A stretch of 64,000 bases of DNA from Candidatus Accumulibacter meliphilus (GTDB lineage Bacteria; Pseudomonadota; Gammaproteobacteria; Burkholderiales; Rhodocyclaceae), in NCBI GenBank assembly GCA_003332265.1, contig QPGA01000003.1, positions 41,212 to 105,211 on the forward strand. Direction: 5' to 3'. The number at the start of each line of letters is the position of its first letter. The stretch's first letter is position 1. Position numbers and translations under genes: made by a program. Shown piece by piece: positions 19,757 to 29,492 of the stretch. The notes beneath the pieces are model-generated. The model made no database searches. It was given only the letters and a program-made list of their open reading frames with translations, and was not told where the DNA came from.

Positions 19757-20770
19757 CTACTTGCCTTGATCGCTGACTTCGTCAAGCGGCGTCACGGTGA
19801 CCGCGACGTCCGGCTCGTGGGCGTCGCCGCCGAGAATCACTCCCCGTAGCGGTGAAACGTCGGCAAAGTCGCGCCCCCAGGCCAGCGTGATGTGCTGGGT
19901 GTCTGGCAGGAGGTTGTTGGTGGGGTCGAAGTCGACCCAGCGGCCACCTTCGAGTTCCGGGCAGTACACCGACACCCAGGCGTGTGACGCGTCGGCGCCG
20001 ACCAGCCGCGGTTGGCCGGCTGGCGGGTGGGTGAGCAGGTAACCGCTGACATAGCGCGCAGCCAGGCCCTGTGAACGCAGGCAGGCCAGCATCAGGTGCG
20101 CGAAGTCCTGGCAGACGCCGCGTTTGTCGGCCAGCACCTGCAGCACGGGGGTGGCGACCGTGGTTGCTTCCGGGTCGAACTCCAGCTCCTCGTAGATGCA
20201 GCTCATCAGTGCCTGAACGGCCTCGAGTAGCGGCCGTTGCGGGGGGAAGCATCTGCTGGCGTAACTCAGGAACTCGTGCTTTACGCGTACGTGCGGCGAT
20301 TCGAACTGGAAACGGCTGGCGTCGACGAGAACCGGACGCGAGCCATAGGCCAGCGCTTCGCGTACCCTTTCCCAAGCTGGCGAGCAGGCCAGGAAGCCAG
20401 GCCTCTGCCCTGCAGAGCCTGATCGAAGGGCTTGGCGACCGGCTTCCGGCGAGTCGCCAAGCAGCATCGGCTGCGGGTCAAGCGGCAGGTGTGGCAGCAC
20501 TTCGATGGTGCTCTCGGCGCGAACGGTGAGGCTGTCGTGCGGAAATTCGATGGCCAGTTCCCGGATCGGATTGCCAAAGCTGTCGTGCCGCTGGCGGCTC
20601 GCGCTGGCCTCGGGAGCGACCGTGATCTGATGGCTCAGGCAGCGCTGCCAATGGCAATCGCGCGGCGTCAGATGCAGCATCTGGCGCGACAATGAAACCG
20701 GGCTCTCGTAGCGGTAAATCGTTTCGTGAACGACGTGATAGCGGCTGGCAGGCAGGTTCGCGGGGGTCAT
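19757..20770 (-). CDS. Transglutaminase-like cysteine protease family protein
   Basis: The 337-residue protein has the bacterial transglutaminase N-terminal beta domain (HVVHETIYRYESPVSLSRQM) and a transglutaminase/protease core with a complete candidate triad: Cys220 in RGVCQDFAHLM, His263 in ASHAWVSVY and Asp282 in WVDFDPTNN. Such proteins hydrolyse or transfer amide bonds; no signal peptide is seen, so it likely acts in the cytoplasm. Its ATG overlaps the stop of the ATP-grasp/alpha-E gene by four bases (ATGA), which implies translational coupling. It is the third gene of a three-gene operon read from the sigma54 promoter at 26790-26805. Confidence 0.9.
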   Translation of the reverse strand: MTPANLPASRYHVVHETIYRYESPVSLSRQMLHLTPRDCHWQRCLSHQITVAPEASASRQRHDSFGNPIRELAIEFPHDSLTVRAESTIEVLPHLPLDPQPMLLGDSPEAGRQALRSGSAGQRPGFLACSPAWERVREALAYGSRPVLVDASRFQFESPHVRVKHEFLSYASRCFPPQRPLLEAVQALMSCIYEELEFDPEATTVATPVLQVLADKRGVCQDFAHLMLACLRSQGLAARYVSGYLLTHPPAGQPRLVGADASHAWVSVYCPELEGGRWVDFDPTNNLLPDTQHITLAWGRDFADVSPLRGVILGGDAHEPDVAVTVTPLDEVSDQGK

Positions 20771-23328
20771 GAGGTGAGTGTGTAGTGACTGACGTCGCTG
20801 ACGTGGCTGAAATAGCGCATCGCCAGGCGGTCGGAAAGTGCTGCCCCGGCAGCGGCCGTCTGCTCGAGAATCGTCGCCAGTTGCAGGCAGGGGTTGCAAG
20901 CGCGGCAATCGCCGAAGCTTTGTCCCTCGAAAAGGCCGAGGTCGAAAGCTTGCAGTCGTTCCTGCGCTTGCCGCAGGGTTTCGTCGCGCGGGCCACGGAG
21001 CAGGCGGGCCTGCTGGTCCAGGTAACGGAGCAGGATCTGCAGTTGGAAGGCAACCGAGTGCGGGTTGGCGTCGTCGAAGACGACCAGGTCGAGCGTCGGT
21101 AGTAGCTCCGGTTGCGTCATGTAAGACGAACGGTAGGTAATGATGCTGTCGGTGAACTCCAGCAACCACTCCAGGCCGCCGGGAGCGCGGGTTGATTCCA
21201 GGCGCAGGAAATGCGCGCAGGCTTTGGCGAGGAAGATGAGTCGCTCGATGCGCCGGCCGATGATCAGTAAACGCCAGCCGTCGTCACGCGTCATGTTGTC
21301 CATCGCAAAGCCTGCCAGTGAGGACGAGGCGAGCAGGACCTGGTCGAGAAAAGCCAGCGCGTCGCCAAGTTCCTCGGCTAGCGCTTCGCTGCTGCGCAGC
21401 CGGCTGTAGGTCTGCAACTGGTGTTGCAGGCGATTCAGGGCATGCCAGTTATCGAGCGAGAAGCGTTCGCGCACCTGTGCGGCGACCCACAGCAGGCGGC
21501 GTAGGTCGCCGGCCAGCCCGGCGCCCCATTCCTTGCCGCAAATTGCAGTCAGCATCAGCGCCTCACGCTGCACCCGCGAGGCGGGGACCTTGGCCTCGGT
21601 GTCGCTCTCCGGGTCGGCTTCGGTGACTGGCAGGAGCTTCAGCGCCAGGCACAGGTCGAGCGCTGAACTCAGCGCCGGGGCGGCGTCATCGCCCGCGTCC
21701 ACCAGCCGCGCGAGCGCGACGCGCAAGAGGCGGGCGGTTTTGTCGCAGCGCTCGGAGTAACGGCCGAACCAGTAGAGATTTTCGACGACTCGCGAGGAAA
21801 GCTTGAGGCCGCCGCGTACCAGATCGGCTTTGCCGACCGAGTGCTTGAGCAGGCTGAAAGTGTTGACCGCGGCATTGGTGAGCACCCAGGTATCCTTGCT
21901 CGAGCCACCGCGCTGCATCGAGATGGTGCGCGCGTTCGCTTTTGCCGATACGCGCGTCAGTCCGCCCGGCATCACCACGTGACCAGACGGCGTGGCGGCG
22001 ACGTAGACGCGCAGGGCAACGCCGCGCGGCAGCAGGCGCCGCTTGTGGTCCGCACTCCAGCTTGGCGCCTGCGAGTAGTTAACCAGCTCTTGCGCAACGT
22101 AGGCCTGTGGTCGCGCGCGAAGACGGGCAATCATTTCGTCGCGGCTGCTGCCGGTCAACTCGTTGCCGAAGAGCGGGTCGAAAGTCTGCGAGGGGTAGGC
22201 GCCCTTGATGACGAGATGCTCAAGGTTGGCGATCGTATAGTCGAGCGCCTCCTGCTCGCCGCACCACCAGGTGGCTACCGACGGCATGGCCAGCCGCTCA
22301 CCAAGCAGCTTCTCGCAGGCGCCGGGCAGGAAACCGGGCAGGGCTGCGGACTCGAGCAGGCCGCTGCCGAGAGCGTTGGCGACCAGCACATTGCCAGCGC
22401 GCACCGCCTGCAGGAGGCCGGGAATACCCAGCGCCGAGTCGCCGCGCAGTTCAAGCGGGTCGCAGTAGTCGTCGTCGAGCCGGCGCATGATGGCGTGCAC
22501 ACGGCGCAGGCCGTTGAGTGTCTTCAGGTAGACGCATTCACCACGCACCGTCAGGTCCTGCCCTTCGACCAGTGGAAAAGCGAGGTAGCGGGCGAGGTAG
22601 GTGTGTTCGAAGTAGGTTTCGTTGTAGGGGCCTGGCGTCAACAGCACGATCAGTGGTGGCTCGTCGCCGTGCGGTGCCCAATGCGCCAGGGCCTGCTGAA
22701 ATTTGCGGAAGAACGAAGCCAGGTGCTGGACGTGCAGGTCGCGGAACTGTTCTGGAAAGAGGCGGCCAATGATGGTCCGGTTTTCGAGCGCATAACCCGC
22801 GCCGGATGGCGTCTGGGTGCGGTCCGCAATGACCCACCAGCGGCCGTCCGGCGAACGCGCGAGATCGGCGGCGTAGAGGTGCAGGTAGGTGTCGCCGAGT
22901 GGTTTGATCCCCTGACATGGCCAGAGATAATTGTTGTGCCCGTAGATCAGTGCCGGCGGCACGATGCCGTCCCTGAGCAAGGTCTGTTCGCCGTAAAGGT
23001 CGCGCAGCACGGCGTTGAGCAGGCGCGCACGTTGCTGCACGGCGCTGGCTATCGCCTGCCACTCGTCGGGGCAGAGAATCAGCGGCAGAGGATCGAGTTC
23101 CCACGGTCGGTCGGCGCCTTCGGGATCCGCATAGACGTTGTAGGTGACGCCGTTTTCCAGGATGCGCCGGCGCACGTAGTCGAGGCGGTGACGCATCTGT
23201 TCGGGCGTCGCCGCCTCCAGGTGCGCAACGAATGGCTGCCAGGCGCGGCGGATGCTGCCATCTTCGGCGAGCATTTCGTCGAAGCGATCAGGGGTCTGCG
23301 GATAGGTCGACAGCAAGGATCTTGGCAT
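20767..23328 (-). CDS. Circularly permuted ATP-grasp / alpha-E fusion protein
   Basis: The 853-residue protein joins two domains that are separate genes at 32.4-34.7 kb in this same window. Residues ~1-484 match a circularly permuted type 2 ATP-grasp (LTPGPYNETYFEHTYLARYL, RRLDDDYCDPLEL, VMPGGLTRVS and KDTWVL). Residues ~509-853 match the alpha-helical alpha-E domain, beginning SSRVVENLYWFGRYSERCDK. ATP-grasp enzymes of this type are predicted to ligate peptides or amines to a carboxylate; no substrate is established. Genes upstream and downstream encode transglutaminases, so the operon could make and cut or transfer a peptide bond. ATG at 23328, 40 bases after the upstream gene. Confidence 0.9.
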   Translation of the reverse strand: MPRSLLSTYPQTPDRFDEMLAEDGSIRRAWQPFVAHLEAATPEQMRHRLDYVRRRILENGVTYNVYADPEGADRPWELDPLPLILCPDEWQAIASAVQQRARLLNAVLRDLYGEQTLLRDGIVPPALIYGHNNYLWPCQGIKPLGDTYLHLYAADLARSPDGRWWVIADRTQTPSGAGYALENRTIIGRLFPEQFRDLHVQHLASFFRKFQQALAHWAPHGDEPPLIVLLTPGPYNETYFEHTYLARYLAFPLVEGQDLTVRGECVYLKTLNGLRRVHAIMRRLDDDYCDPLELRGDSALGIPGLLQAVRAGNVLVANALGSGLLESAALPGFLPGACEKLLGERLAMPSVATWWCGEQEALDYTIANLEHLVIKGAYPSQTFDPLFGNELTGSSRDEMIARLRARPQAYVAQELVNYSQAPSWSADHKRRLLPRGVALRVYVAATPSGHVVMPGGLTRVSAKANARTISMQRGGSSKDTWVLTNAAVNTFSLLKHSVGKADLVRGGLKLSSRVVENLYWFGRYSERCDKTARLLRVALARLVDAGDDAAPALSSALDLCLALKLLPVTEADPESDTEAKVPASRVQREALMLTAICGKEWGAGLAGDLRRLLWVAAQVRERFSLDNWHALNRLQHQLQTYSRLRSSEALAEELGDALAFLDQVLLASSSLAGFAMDNMTRDDGWRLLIIGRRIERLIFLAKACAHFLRLESTRAPGGLEWLLEFTDSIITYRSSYMTQPELLPTLDLVVFDDANPHSVAFQLQILLRYLDQQARLLRGPRDETLRQAQERLQAFDLGLFEGQSFGDCRACNPCLQLATILEQTAAAGAALSDRLAMRYFSHVSDVSHYTLTS

Positions 23329-23368
23329 CAAGCAAACAGGCCCGGGAGTTAGCCCGGGCCGACTGGTT

Positions 23369-26300
23369 TCAGGAACGCCGCAAGTCTAGCGTAAACGGGA
23401 AGCCGGCATTGTCCGGCAGTGGCGCTACCTCAATCTCTCCGGGGGAGTGGCCGAAGGGCGTGAATCGCGCCAGACGGCGGCCTTCGGCCTCGTTGGCGTT
23501 AACCGGGTAGCGGTCGGGGTTGCGACCGCCGGGGTGCTCGACGTGATACTGGCAGCCGGCGAGCGAGCGCTTCATCCAGGTGTCGACCAGGTCGAAAACC
23601 AGCGGCGCATGTACGCCGATCGTCGGATGCAGGGCAGACGGTGGGTTCCAGGCGCGGTAGCGGACGCCAGCGACGAATTCGCCGACTTTGCCGGTCGAGC
23701 GCAGCGGCACGCGGCGGCCGTTGCAGGTGAGCACGTAGCGCTCGGCTGCCATACCGCTCAACTTGACCTGCAGACGTTCGAGCGACGAGTCGACGTAGCG
23801 CGCAGTACCGCCGACCGAGCCTTGTTCTCCCATCACGTTCCAGGGCTCGAGCGCATGGCGCAACTCGAGTTCCATGCCCAGCACCGAAATGCTGCCATGC
23901 ACCGGGAAACGGAACTCGAAATGGGGCGCAAACCATGCGCTGTCGAGTGCGTAGCCGGCGCCGCGCAGGTCGCTGATGACGTCGTCGAAGTCCTGCTGCA
24001 CGAAGTGCGGCAGCATGAAACGGTCGTGTAGCTCAGTTCCCCAGCGGAGCAGCCGCTCGGGCGCATAGGGCGTGCGCCAGAAGTGTGCAATCAGTGCGCG
24101 CAGGAGCAACTGCTGAGCGAGCGACATGCGTGCGTGCGGCGGCATTTCGAAGGCCCGCATTTCGAGCAGCCCGAGGCGGCCGGTGGCGCCGTCGGGAGAG
24201 TACAGCTTGTCGATGCAGAACTCGGCACGGTGGGTGTTGCCGGTCGCGTCGATGAGCAGATTGCGCAGCGCCCGGTCGATCACCCAGGGCGCAATGCCTT
24301 CGGCAGCCTCGGCCGTCGCGCTGGACAGCTCGCTGAAGGCGATCTCCAGCTCGTACACTGAATCGTTACGGGCTTCGTCGACGCGTGGCGACTGGCTGGT
24401 CGGGCCGATAAACAGACCCGAGAAGAGGTAGGAAAGGGACGGATGGTTGTGCCAGTAGCTGATCAGGCTGCGCAGCAGGTCGGGTCGCCGCAGGAAGGGG
24501 GAGTCCAGTGTCGTCGCACCGCCGAAGACGAAGTGGTTGCCACCGCCGGTACCCGTGTGGCGACCGTCGAGCATGAACTTCTCGGTGCACAGGCGCGACA
24601 GATGCGCCGCCTCGTAGAGGTGAGTCGTGCGCGCGACGAGTTCGTCCCAGCTTGCCGACGGCTGGATGTTGACTTCGATTACGCCCGGGTCGGGAGTGAC
24701 CCGGAAGTTGGTCAGTCGTGGATCGGACGGTGGCTCGTAGCCTTCGACGATCACCGGCGCAGCGAGGGCCTCGGCGGTGGCTTCGACAGCGGCGATCAGC
24801 TCGAGGTAGTCCTCGAGCGCTTCTGTTGGCGGCATGAAAATGTAGAGCACGCCGTTGCGGGCCTGCGCCGAAAGCGAGGTCCGGGTGACCAGGCTTGCCG
24901 ATTCGCCGGCGCGCGGTGGGCTTTCATTGCCACTATCGGCGCCGTGGGCAAGGGCATCAGCGACACGTTCCAGGGCTTTTTCGGCGAAGTGTTCGCCGCT
25001 CACTGCGGCATTGACGGCAGGCAGGCCCAGACTGCGGCTGATGGCGAACTGCGCGTGCATCTCGCTGTGTGCGGGCAGTGCCGGGAAGGCCTGTGTCGGG
25101 TCGGGCGCGTGCACGTAAGGATAGTCGGCCTTGGCTACCCAGGGCTGCGAGTCGAGCGGCAAGCGATAGCCGACCGGTGAATCGCCCGGAACCAGATAGC
25201 AGCGGCCGCCGCGCAGATACCACGGTCCGCTTTGCCAGCCGCCTTGGGCACGCGCCTGCAGCGGCAGCACATGGCCGACCACCGCATCGAGGCCCTGGCG
25301 AAAGACCTTGGCCAGGCGCTCCCGTTCGAGCGGGTCATCGAGGCGGGACGCAAAGGGGTCGACGTTGACCGGCAGGCGATCTTCCCGCCACAGGTGGTAG
25401 TAGACATCCTCGTAGGCGGCGAATACGTACTTCGGGTCGATGGCCAGGTGCTCCGCGAGTGTTCGCAGGAAGCGCCCGGCCAGTTGACCGTCGGCGCCAT
25501 AGTCGCGGCTCTCGTCGGCGTAGAGTGCCGGATTGTTCCACATTACTTGCCCGTCGCGGCGCCAGAAGCAATTCAGCGACCAGCGCGGCAGCTGCTCTCC
25601 CGGATACCACTTGCCCTGGCCAAAATGTGGCAGTCCTTGCGGCGCATATTTGTCGCGCAAGCGCTGAAAGATTTCGGCTGCGCGGGCGCGTTTCGTCGGG
25701 CCGAGCGCTTCGGTGTTCCATTCGCCACCGTCGTGGTCGTCGATGGAGACGAAAGTCGGTTCGCCACCCATGGTCAGGCGCACGTCATCGCGGACGAGGT
25801 CGGCATCGATCTGATGGCCGAGGGCCTCGATCGTCTGCCACTGCTCGTCGCTGTACGGGCGGGTCACCCTTGGCGCTTCCCATACACGCTCGACCTGCAT
25901 GTGGTGCTCGAACTGGCATTCGCATTTCTCGGTCAGGCCGGTAATCGGCGACGCCGACGATGGCTGCGGCGAACAGGCGAGCGGGATGTGCCCCTCGCCG
26001 GCGAACAAGCCCGAGGTCGGGTCGAGGCCAATCCAGCCAGCTCCGGGCAGGTACACTTCACACCAGGCGTGCAGGTCGGTGAAGTCGTGATCGGTTCCTG
26101 AAGGTCCGTCGAGTGATTTCACGTCAGGTACCAGCTGGATCAGATAGCCTGAAACGAAGCGCGCCGCCAGGCCGAGATTGCGCAGTACCTGCACCAGCAA
26201 CCAGGCGGAGTCACGACACGATCCGAGCGCCAGCGTTAGTGTTTCCTCCGGCGCCTGCACGCCGGGTTCGAGGCGAATGACGTAACCGACCTTGTGCTGC

Positions 26301-26755
26301 ACGCGCTGGTTGAGATCGACCAGAAAGTCGACGCTGGCGCGCGCTGCGCGGGGAATCGTTGCCAGGAACTCGGTCAGCAGCGGGGTCCGCGGCAAGGGGG
26401 TCAGATAGGGCTCGAGCTCTTCTCGCTGCCAGGCCTCGTATGCAAATGGAAAGGTCGTTGCGTAGGGCTCGGGAAAGAAGTCAAAGGGATTGATCACCGA
26501 CATCTCGGCCACCAGATCGACTTCAACGCGAAATTCGCGGGTCTTCTCGGGGAAAACCAGGCGCGCCAGGTAGTTCGCCTGCGGATCCTGCTGCCAGTTG
26601 ATGAAGTGTTGTGCCGGCGTAATTTTCAGCGAATAGCTCAGAATTGGCGTGCGCGAATGCGGGGCTGGCCGCAAGCGGACGACTTGCGGTGCGAGGCTGA
26701 TCGGCCGATCGTAGCGATAGTGCGTGACATGGTTGAGGGCAACATGAATGGACAC
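23369..26755 (-). CDS. Large transglutaminase-DUF2126 protein
   Basis: The 1128-residue protein begins with the transglutaminase N-terminal domain (HVALNHVTHYRYDRPISLAP) and a transglutaminase core with Cys180 (ALGSCRDSAWLL), His229 (DLHAWCEVYL) and Asp245 (GLDPTSG). About 800 residues of DUF2126 follow. That part contains TMGGEPTFVS and KFMLDGRHTGTGGGNHFVFG, the hallmark glycine-rich stretch of the family. The start is GTG at 26755, eight bases after AGGAG; the longer opening to 26851 would run through the sigma54 promoter. It is the first gene of the operon with the ATP-grasp/alpha-E fusion and a second transglutaminase. DUF2126 has no proven activity. Confidence 0.92.
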   Translation of the reverse strand: MSIHVALNHVTHYRYDRPISLAPQVVRLRPAPHSRTPILSYSLKITPAQHFINWQQDPQANYLARLVFPEKTREFRVEVDLVAEMSVINPFDFFPEPYATTFPFAYEAWQREELEPYLTPLPRTPLLTEFLATIPRAARASVDFLVDLNQRVQHKVGYVIRLEPGVQAPEETLTLALGSCRDSAWLLVQVLRNLGLAARFVSGYLIQLVPDVKSLDGPSGTDHDFTDLHAWCEVYLPGAGWIGLDPTSGLFAGEGHIPLACSPQPSSASPITGLTEKCECQFEHHMQVERVWEAPRVTRPYSDEQWQTIEALGHQIDADLVRDDVRLTMGGEPTFVSIDDHDGGEWNTEALGPTKRARAAEIFQRLRDKYAPQGLPHFGQGKWYPGEQLPRWSLNCFWRRDGQVMWNNPALYADESRDYGADGQLAGRFLRTLAEHLAIDPKYVFAAYEDVYYHLWREDRLPVNVDPFASRLDDPLERERLAKVFRQGLDAVVGHVLPLQARAQGGWQSGPWYLRGGRCYLVPGDSPVGYRLPLDSQPWVAKADYPYVHAPDPTQAFPALPAHSEMHAQFAISRSLGLPAVNAAVSGEHFAEKALERVADALAHGADSGNESPPRAGESASLVTRTSLSAQARNGVLYIFMPPTEALEDYLELIAAVEATAEALAAPVIVEGYEPPSDPRLTNFRVTPDPGVIEVNIQPSASWDELVARTTHLYEAAHLSRLCTEKFMLDGRHTGTGGGNHFVFGGATTLDSPFLRRPDLLRSLISYWHNHPSLSYLFSGLFIGPTSQSPRVDEARNDSVYELEIAFSELSSATAEAAEGIAPWVIDRALRNLLIDATGNTHRAEFCIDKLYSPDGATGRLGLLEMRAFEMPPHARMSLAQQLLLRALIAHFWRTPYAPERLLRWGTELHDRFMLPHFVQQDFDDVISDLRGAGYALDSAWFAPHFEFRFPVHGSISVLGMELELRHALEPWNVMGEQGSVGGTARYVDSSLERLQVKLSGMAAERYVLTCNGRRVPLRSTGKVGEFVAGVRYRAWNPPSALHPTIGVHAPLVFDLVDTWMKRSLAGCQYHVEHPGGRNPDRYPVNANEAEGRRLARFTPFGHSPGEIEVAPLPDNAGFPFTLDLRRS

Positions 26756-26789
26756 GGTTAACTCCTGGGGGAAGGCGAAGAGGGTTGTT

Positions 26790-26805
26790 GGCAAAGCATA
26801 CGCCA
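26790..26805 (-). promoter_or_regulatory. Sigma-54 promoter of the transglutaminase/ATP-grasp operon
   Basis: On the minus strand TGGCGTATGCTTTGCC gives -24 GG and -12 GC separated by exactly ten bases, with TGGC and TTGC cores. Predicted transcript start near 26779, about 24 bases before the GTG at 26755. A perfect ten-base palindrome CACCGCGGTG lies at 26830-26839 (about -55). I see no full NtrC site upstream. Confidence 0.75.
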
Positions 26806-26891
26806 GGCTGGGCAGCTCGCGCCGGCGATCACCGCGGTGCGCGCAGGCCATGCAGCAGCAGGACGGCTATCGGCAAGAAAGAGTCGCATCG

Positions 26892-29492
26892 TCAGAGTTG
26901 CAACTGTTTCAGCAAGTCGGCCTCGAGTTTCACACGACAGGCACTTTCCTCGAGATGGCCGCCACTGATCAGGAAAGTGTCTTCGACGCGTTCGCCAAGG
27001 GTGACGATCTTGGCTGTGTGCAGATTGGCGCGATGGGCCGCCAGCTGCGTGGCGATGGTGAACAGGAGGCCAGGGCGATCGGCTGCGACGACGGTCAGTA
27101 CGAACATCTTTCCTGTTTCATCGGCTTCGAGGCTCACCAGAGGCTGGATGCTGACCAGTGGCTGCAAGGGAAAATGTCTCACTTGACGCGAGACGCGTCC
27201 GCTGGCCGGTGCGTCGCTGGCTGACTGCCGAGACAGACGTTGGCTCAGTTCGTGCTCGATGTAACTGATCATCTCGCGCTCGCTGTGGCGATTGGTGACA
27301 TCGAGCAGGACGAAAGTATCGAGGGCATAGCCATCGCTGGTGGTGTGGATCTTGGCGTCGACGATGCTGTAATCGGCGCTGCTGAAGAAACCGACTATGC
27401 GCACGAACAAGTCGGCTTGATCGTGCGCGTAGACCATCACTTCGAGTCCTGTGGCGAGCGGGCTGAGGCGTGCCTTGACCAGCGGAATGTCGGTCTGGCG
27501 GCGGTCGTGCAGCACGCGTGCGTGCCAGGCGATCTCCTCGGCTGATTGGCGCAGGAAGTAGACCGTATCGACCTGCTCCCACAAGCGTTCATGGATGGTT
27601 TCGGGAAGCGCGAGAAAGCGCATCACGCGTCTTGCTTCCTCTTGCCGCTGCGCGACGACTCCCGCGGGCATCGGCGGCGCTTCGCTCGACAGCAGGTGTC
27701 GCCGGGTGGCGGTGAACAGCTGCTCGAGCAACTGTCCCTTCCATGCATTCCACACCTTCGGACTGGTGCCGCGGATGTCGGCAACGGTCAGCAGGTAAAG
27801 GGCCACCAGATGTCTCTCATCACCGATGATGTCCGCAAATCTGGCTATGACGCTGGGGTCTGAAATATCCTCTTTCTGGGCGCTTCTGGACATCAACAGG
27901 TGCTGGCGAACCAGCCACACGACCAGTTCGCTTTCCTCCGCCGCGAGGTCGTGGTCGGCGCAGAACTGGGCAGCGTCGATTGCGCCGAGTTCCGAGTGGT
28001 CCCCGCCACGGCCCTTGCCGATGTCGTGAAAGAGGGCCGCGATGTACAGTACCCAGGGATTGCCGAAGTCACTGATCAGTCGGCTGCAGAGCGGGTACTC
28101 ATGTGCAAATTCCTCGATGGCGAAACGGCGCAAGCGGCGCAGCACTTGCAGGATGTGCTGATCAACCGTGTAGACGTGAAACAGGTCGTGCTGCATTTGC
28201 CCGACGACACGTCCGAAATTGGGCAGATAACGACCCAGGACGCCGAGCTGGTTCATGCGCCGCAGGGACTGGGTGAGGCGATTTCCGTAGGTGAATAGCT
28301 CCAGAAAATGCCTGCGGTTGGTCGGGTTGCGGCGGAAGTCGTCATCGATCAGGGTGCGGGCACGCCACAGGGCGCGTTGCGCACGAGCGGTCATGCCGTG
28401 CAGCCCAGCATGCTGCTGGAGTAGCAGGAAGGCCTCGAGGATGGCCCACGGGGTCTCGTCGAAGACGTCTTCGCGCACCACGTCGAGGAGCTCGTGCGCA
28501 TTCTGGAAACGCTCGTTGATCGGCTGGGGTGGCTCCTCCCGGGGCGGTACCAGGGCGCTACCGATGTTCTGCAGCAGGATGGCGTTGATCTGCAGGACCG
28601 CTTTCGCGCGCCGGTAGTAGCGCTGCATCAGCTGTTCGCTGGCGCGTTGGGTGGCGGTGGCGGTCATGCCGAGTTGTTCGGCCAGGGCCGTCTGGTACTC
28701 GAAGAGCAGGCGATCTTCGCGCCGTCCTGCGAGCAGGTGCAGGCGTGTGCGCAAGTCGCGCAGGAAGGCCTCGCTGCTCTCCAGCAGCTGTTCCTCGTGG
28801 ATGGTGATGAAACCTCGCTGTTCGAGATCTTTCCAGGAGTTGCCATAGCCTGCCGCCTGGGTGGTCCACAGAATCAGTTGCAAATCGCGCAGCCCGCCGG
28901 GGCCTTCCTTGCAGTTTGCTTCCAGACTGTAGGGCGTCTCACCGAAGCGTTGGTGGCGGTCTTCCTGCTCGATGCGCTTCGTCTGGAAGAAGTTTTTTGC
29001 ATCCAGTGCGGCTTTGACGCGCACCGAAAAGCTGGCGAAGAGTGACGCGCTGCCGGCCAGCAGGCGGGCTTCGATCATCGACGTCTGGACGGTAATGTTG
29101 CCGCTCGCCTGCTCCAGGCACTCCTCAATGGTGCGCACGCTGTGGCCGATTTCCAGTCCGATGTCCCAGAACAGGCACACCAGGCGTTCGAGCTGCGCGG
29201 TCAAGGCGTCGTCTGCGTGCTCCGGCAGGAGAATCAGCAGATCGACATCGGAGGCCGGGTACAGCTCGCCGCGTCCATAACCGCCGACGGCCAGCACCGC
29301 GAGCGAGGCTGGCAAGTTCACCGTCTGGCAGAGGTCGCAGAGGACGTCGTCGATCAGCCGGCAGCGCTCATGCAGCAGAACGAGGGCGTCCCCGGTCGTG
29401 AGAAATCCCTCACAGATCGCTCTTTGACCCTCCTGCAGGCGATTCCTGAAGCTGCTGATCAGCTTGCTTCGCGCTGCGTTTTCGGCGCTCAT
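26892..29492 (-). CDS. glnD: [Protein-PII] uridylyltransferase/uridylyl-removing enzyme GlnD
   Basis: Cytoplasmic sensor of glutamine that adds UMP to PII proteins when nitrogen is scarce and removes it when glutamine is high, so setting NtrBC and glutamine synthetase activity. The 866-residue protein has the nucleotidyltransferase motif GGYGRGELYPASDVD (Gly70, Gly71, Asp82, Asp84), an HD domain (IAALFHDIGKGRGGDHSE) and two C-terminal ACT domains. The start MSAENAARSK at 29492 gives a normal family length; the 100 codons upstream look non-coding and no clear ribosome site decides the choice. It lies directly upstream of a sigma54-promoter operon. Confidence 0.95.
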   Translation of the reverse strand: MSAENAARSKLISSFRNRLQEGQRAICEGFLTTGDALVLLHERCRLIDDVLCDLCQTVNLPASLAVLAVGGYGRGELYPASDVDLLILLPEHADDALTAQLERLVCLFWDIGLEIGHSVRTIEECLEQASGNITVQTSMIEARLLAGSASLFASFSVRVKAALDAKNFFQTKRIEQEDRHQRFGETPYSLEANCKEGPGGLRDLQLILWTTQAAGYGNSWKDLEQRGFITIHEEQLLESSEAFLRDLRTRLHLLAGRREDRLLFEYQTALAEQLGMTATATQRASEQLMQRYYRRAKAVLQINAILLQNIGSALVPPREEPPQPINERFQNAHELLDVVREDVFDETPWAILEAFLLLQQHAGLHGMTARAQRALWRARTLIDDDFRRNPTNRRHFLELFTYGNRLTQSLRRMNQLGVLGRYLPNFGRVVGQMQHDLFHVYTVDQHILQVLRRLRRFAIEEFAHEYPLCSRLISDFGNPWVLYIAALFHDIGKGRGGDHSELGAIDAAQFCADHDLAAEESELVVWLVRQHLLMSRSAQKEDISDPSVIARFADIIGDERHLVALYLLTVADIRGTSPKVWNAWKGQLLEQLFTATRRHLLSSEAPPMPAGVVAQRQEEARRVMRFLALPETIHERLWEQVDTVYFLRQSAEEIAWHARVLHDRRQTDIPLVKARLSPLATGLEVMVYAHDQADLFVRIVGFFSSADYSIVDAKIHTTSDGYALDTFVLLDVTNRHSEREMISYIEHELSQRLSRQSASDAPASGRVSRQVRHFPLQPLVSIQPLVSLEADETGKMFVLTVVAADRPGLLFTIATQLAAHRANLHTAKIVTLGERVEDTFLISGGHLEESACRVKLEADLLKQLQL

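Noticed and set aside
21841..23352. 503-codon plus-strand frame opposite the ATP-grasp/alpha-E fusion
   Set aside because: Shadow frame without motifs.
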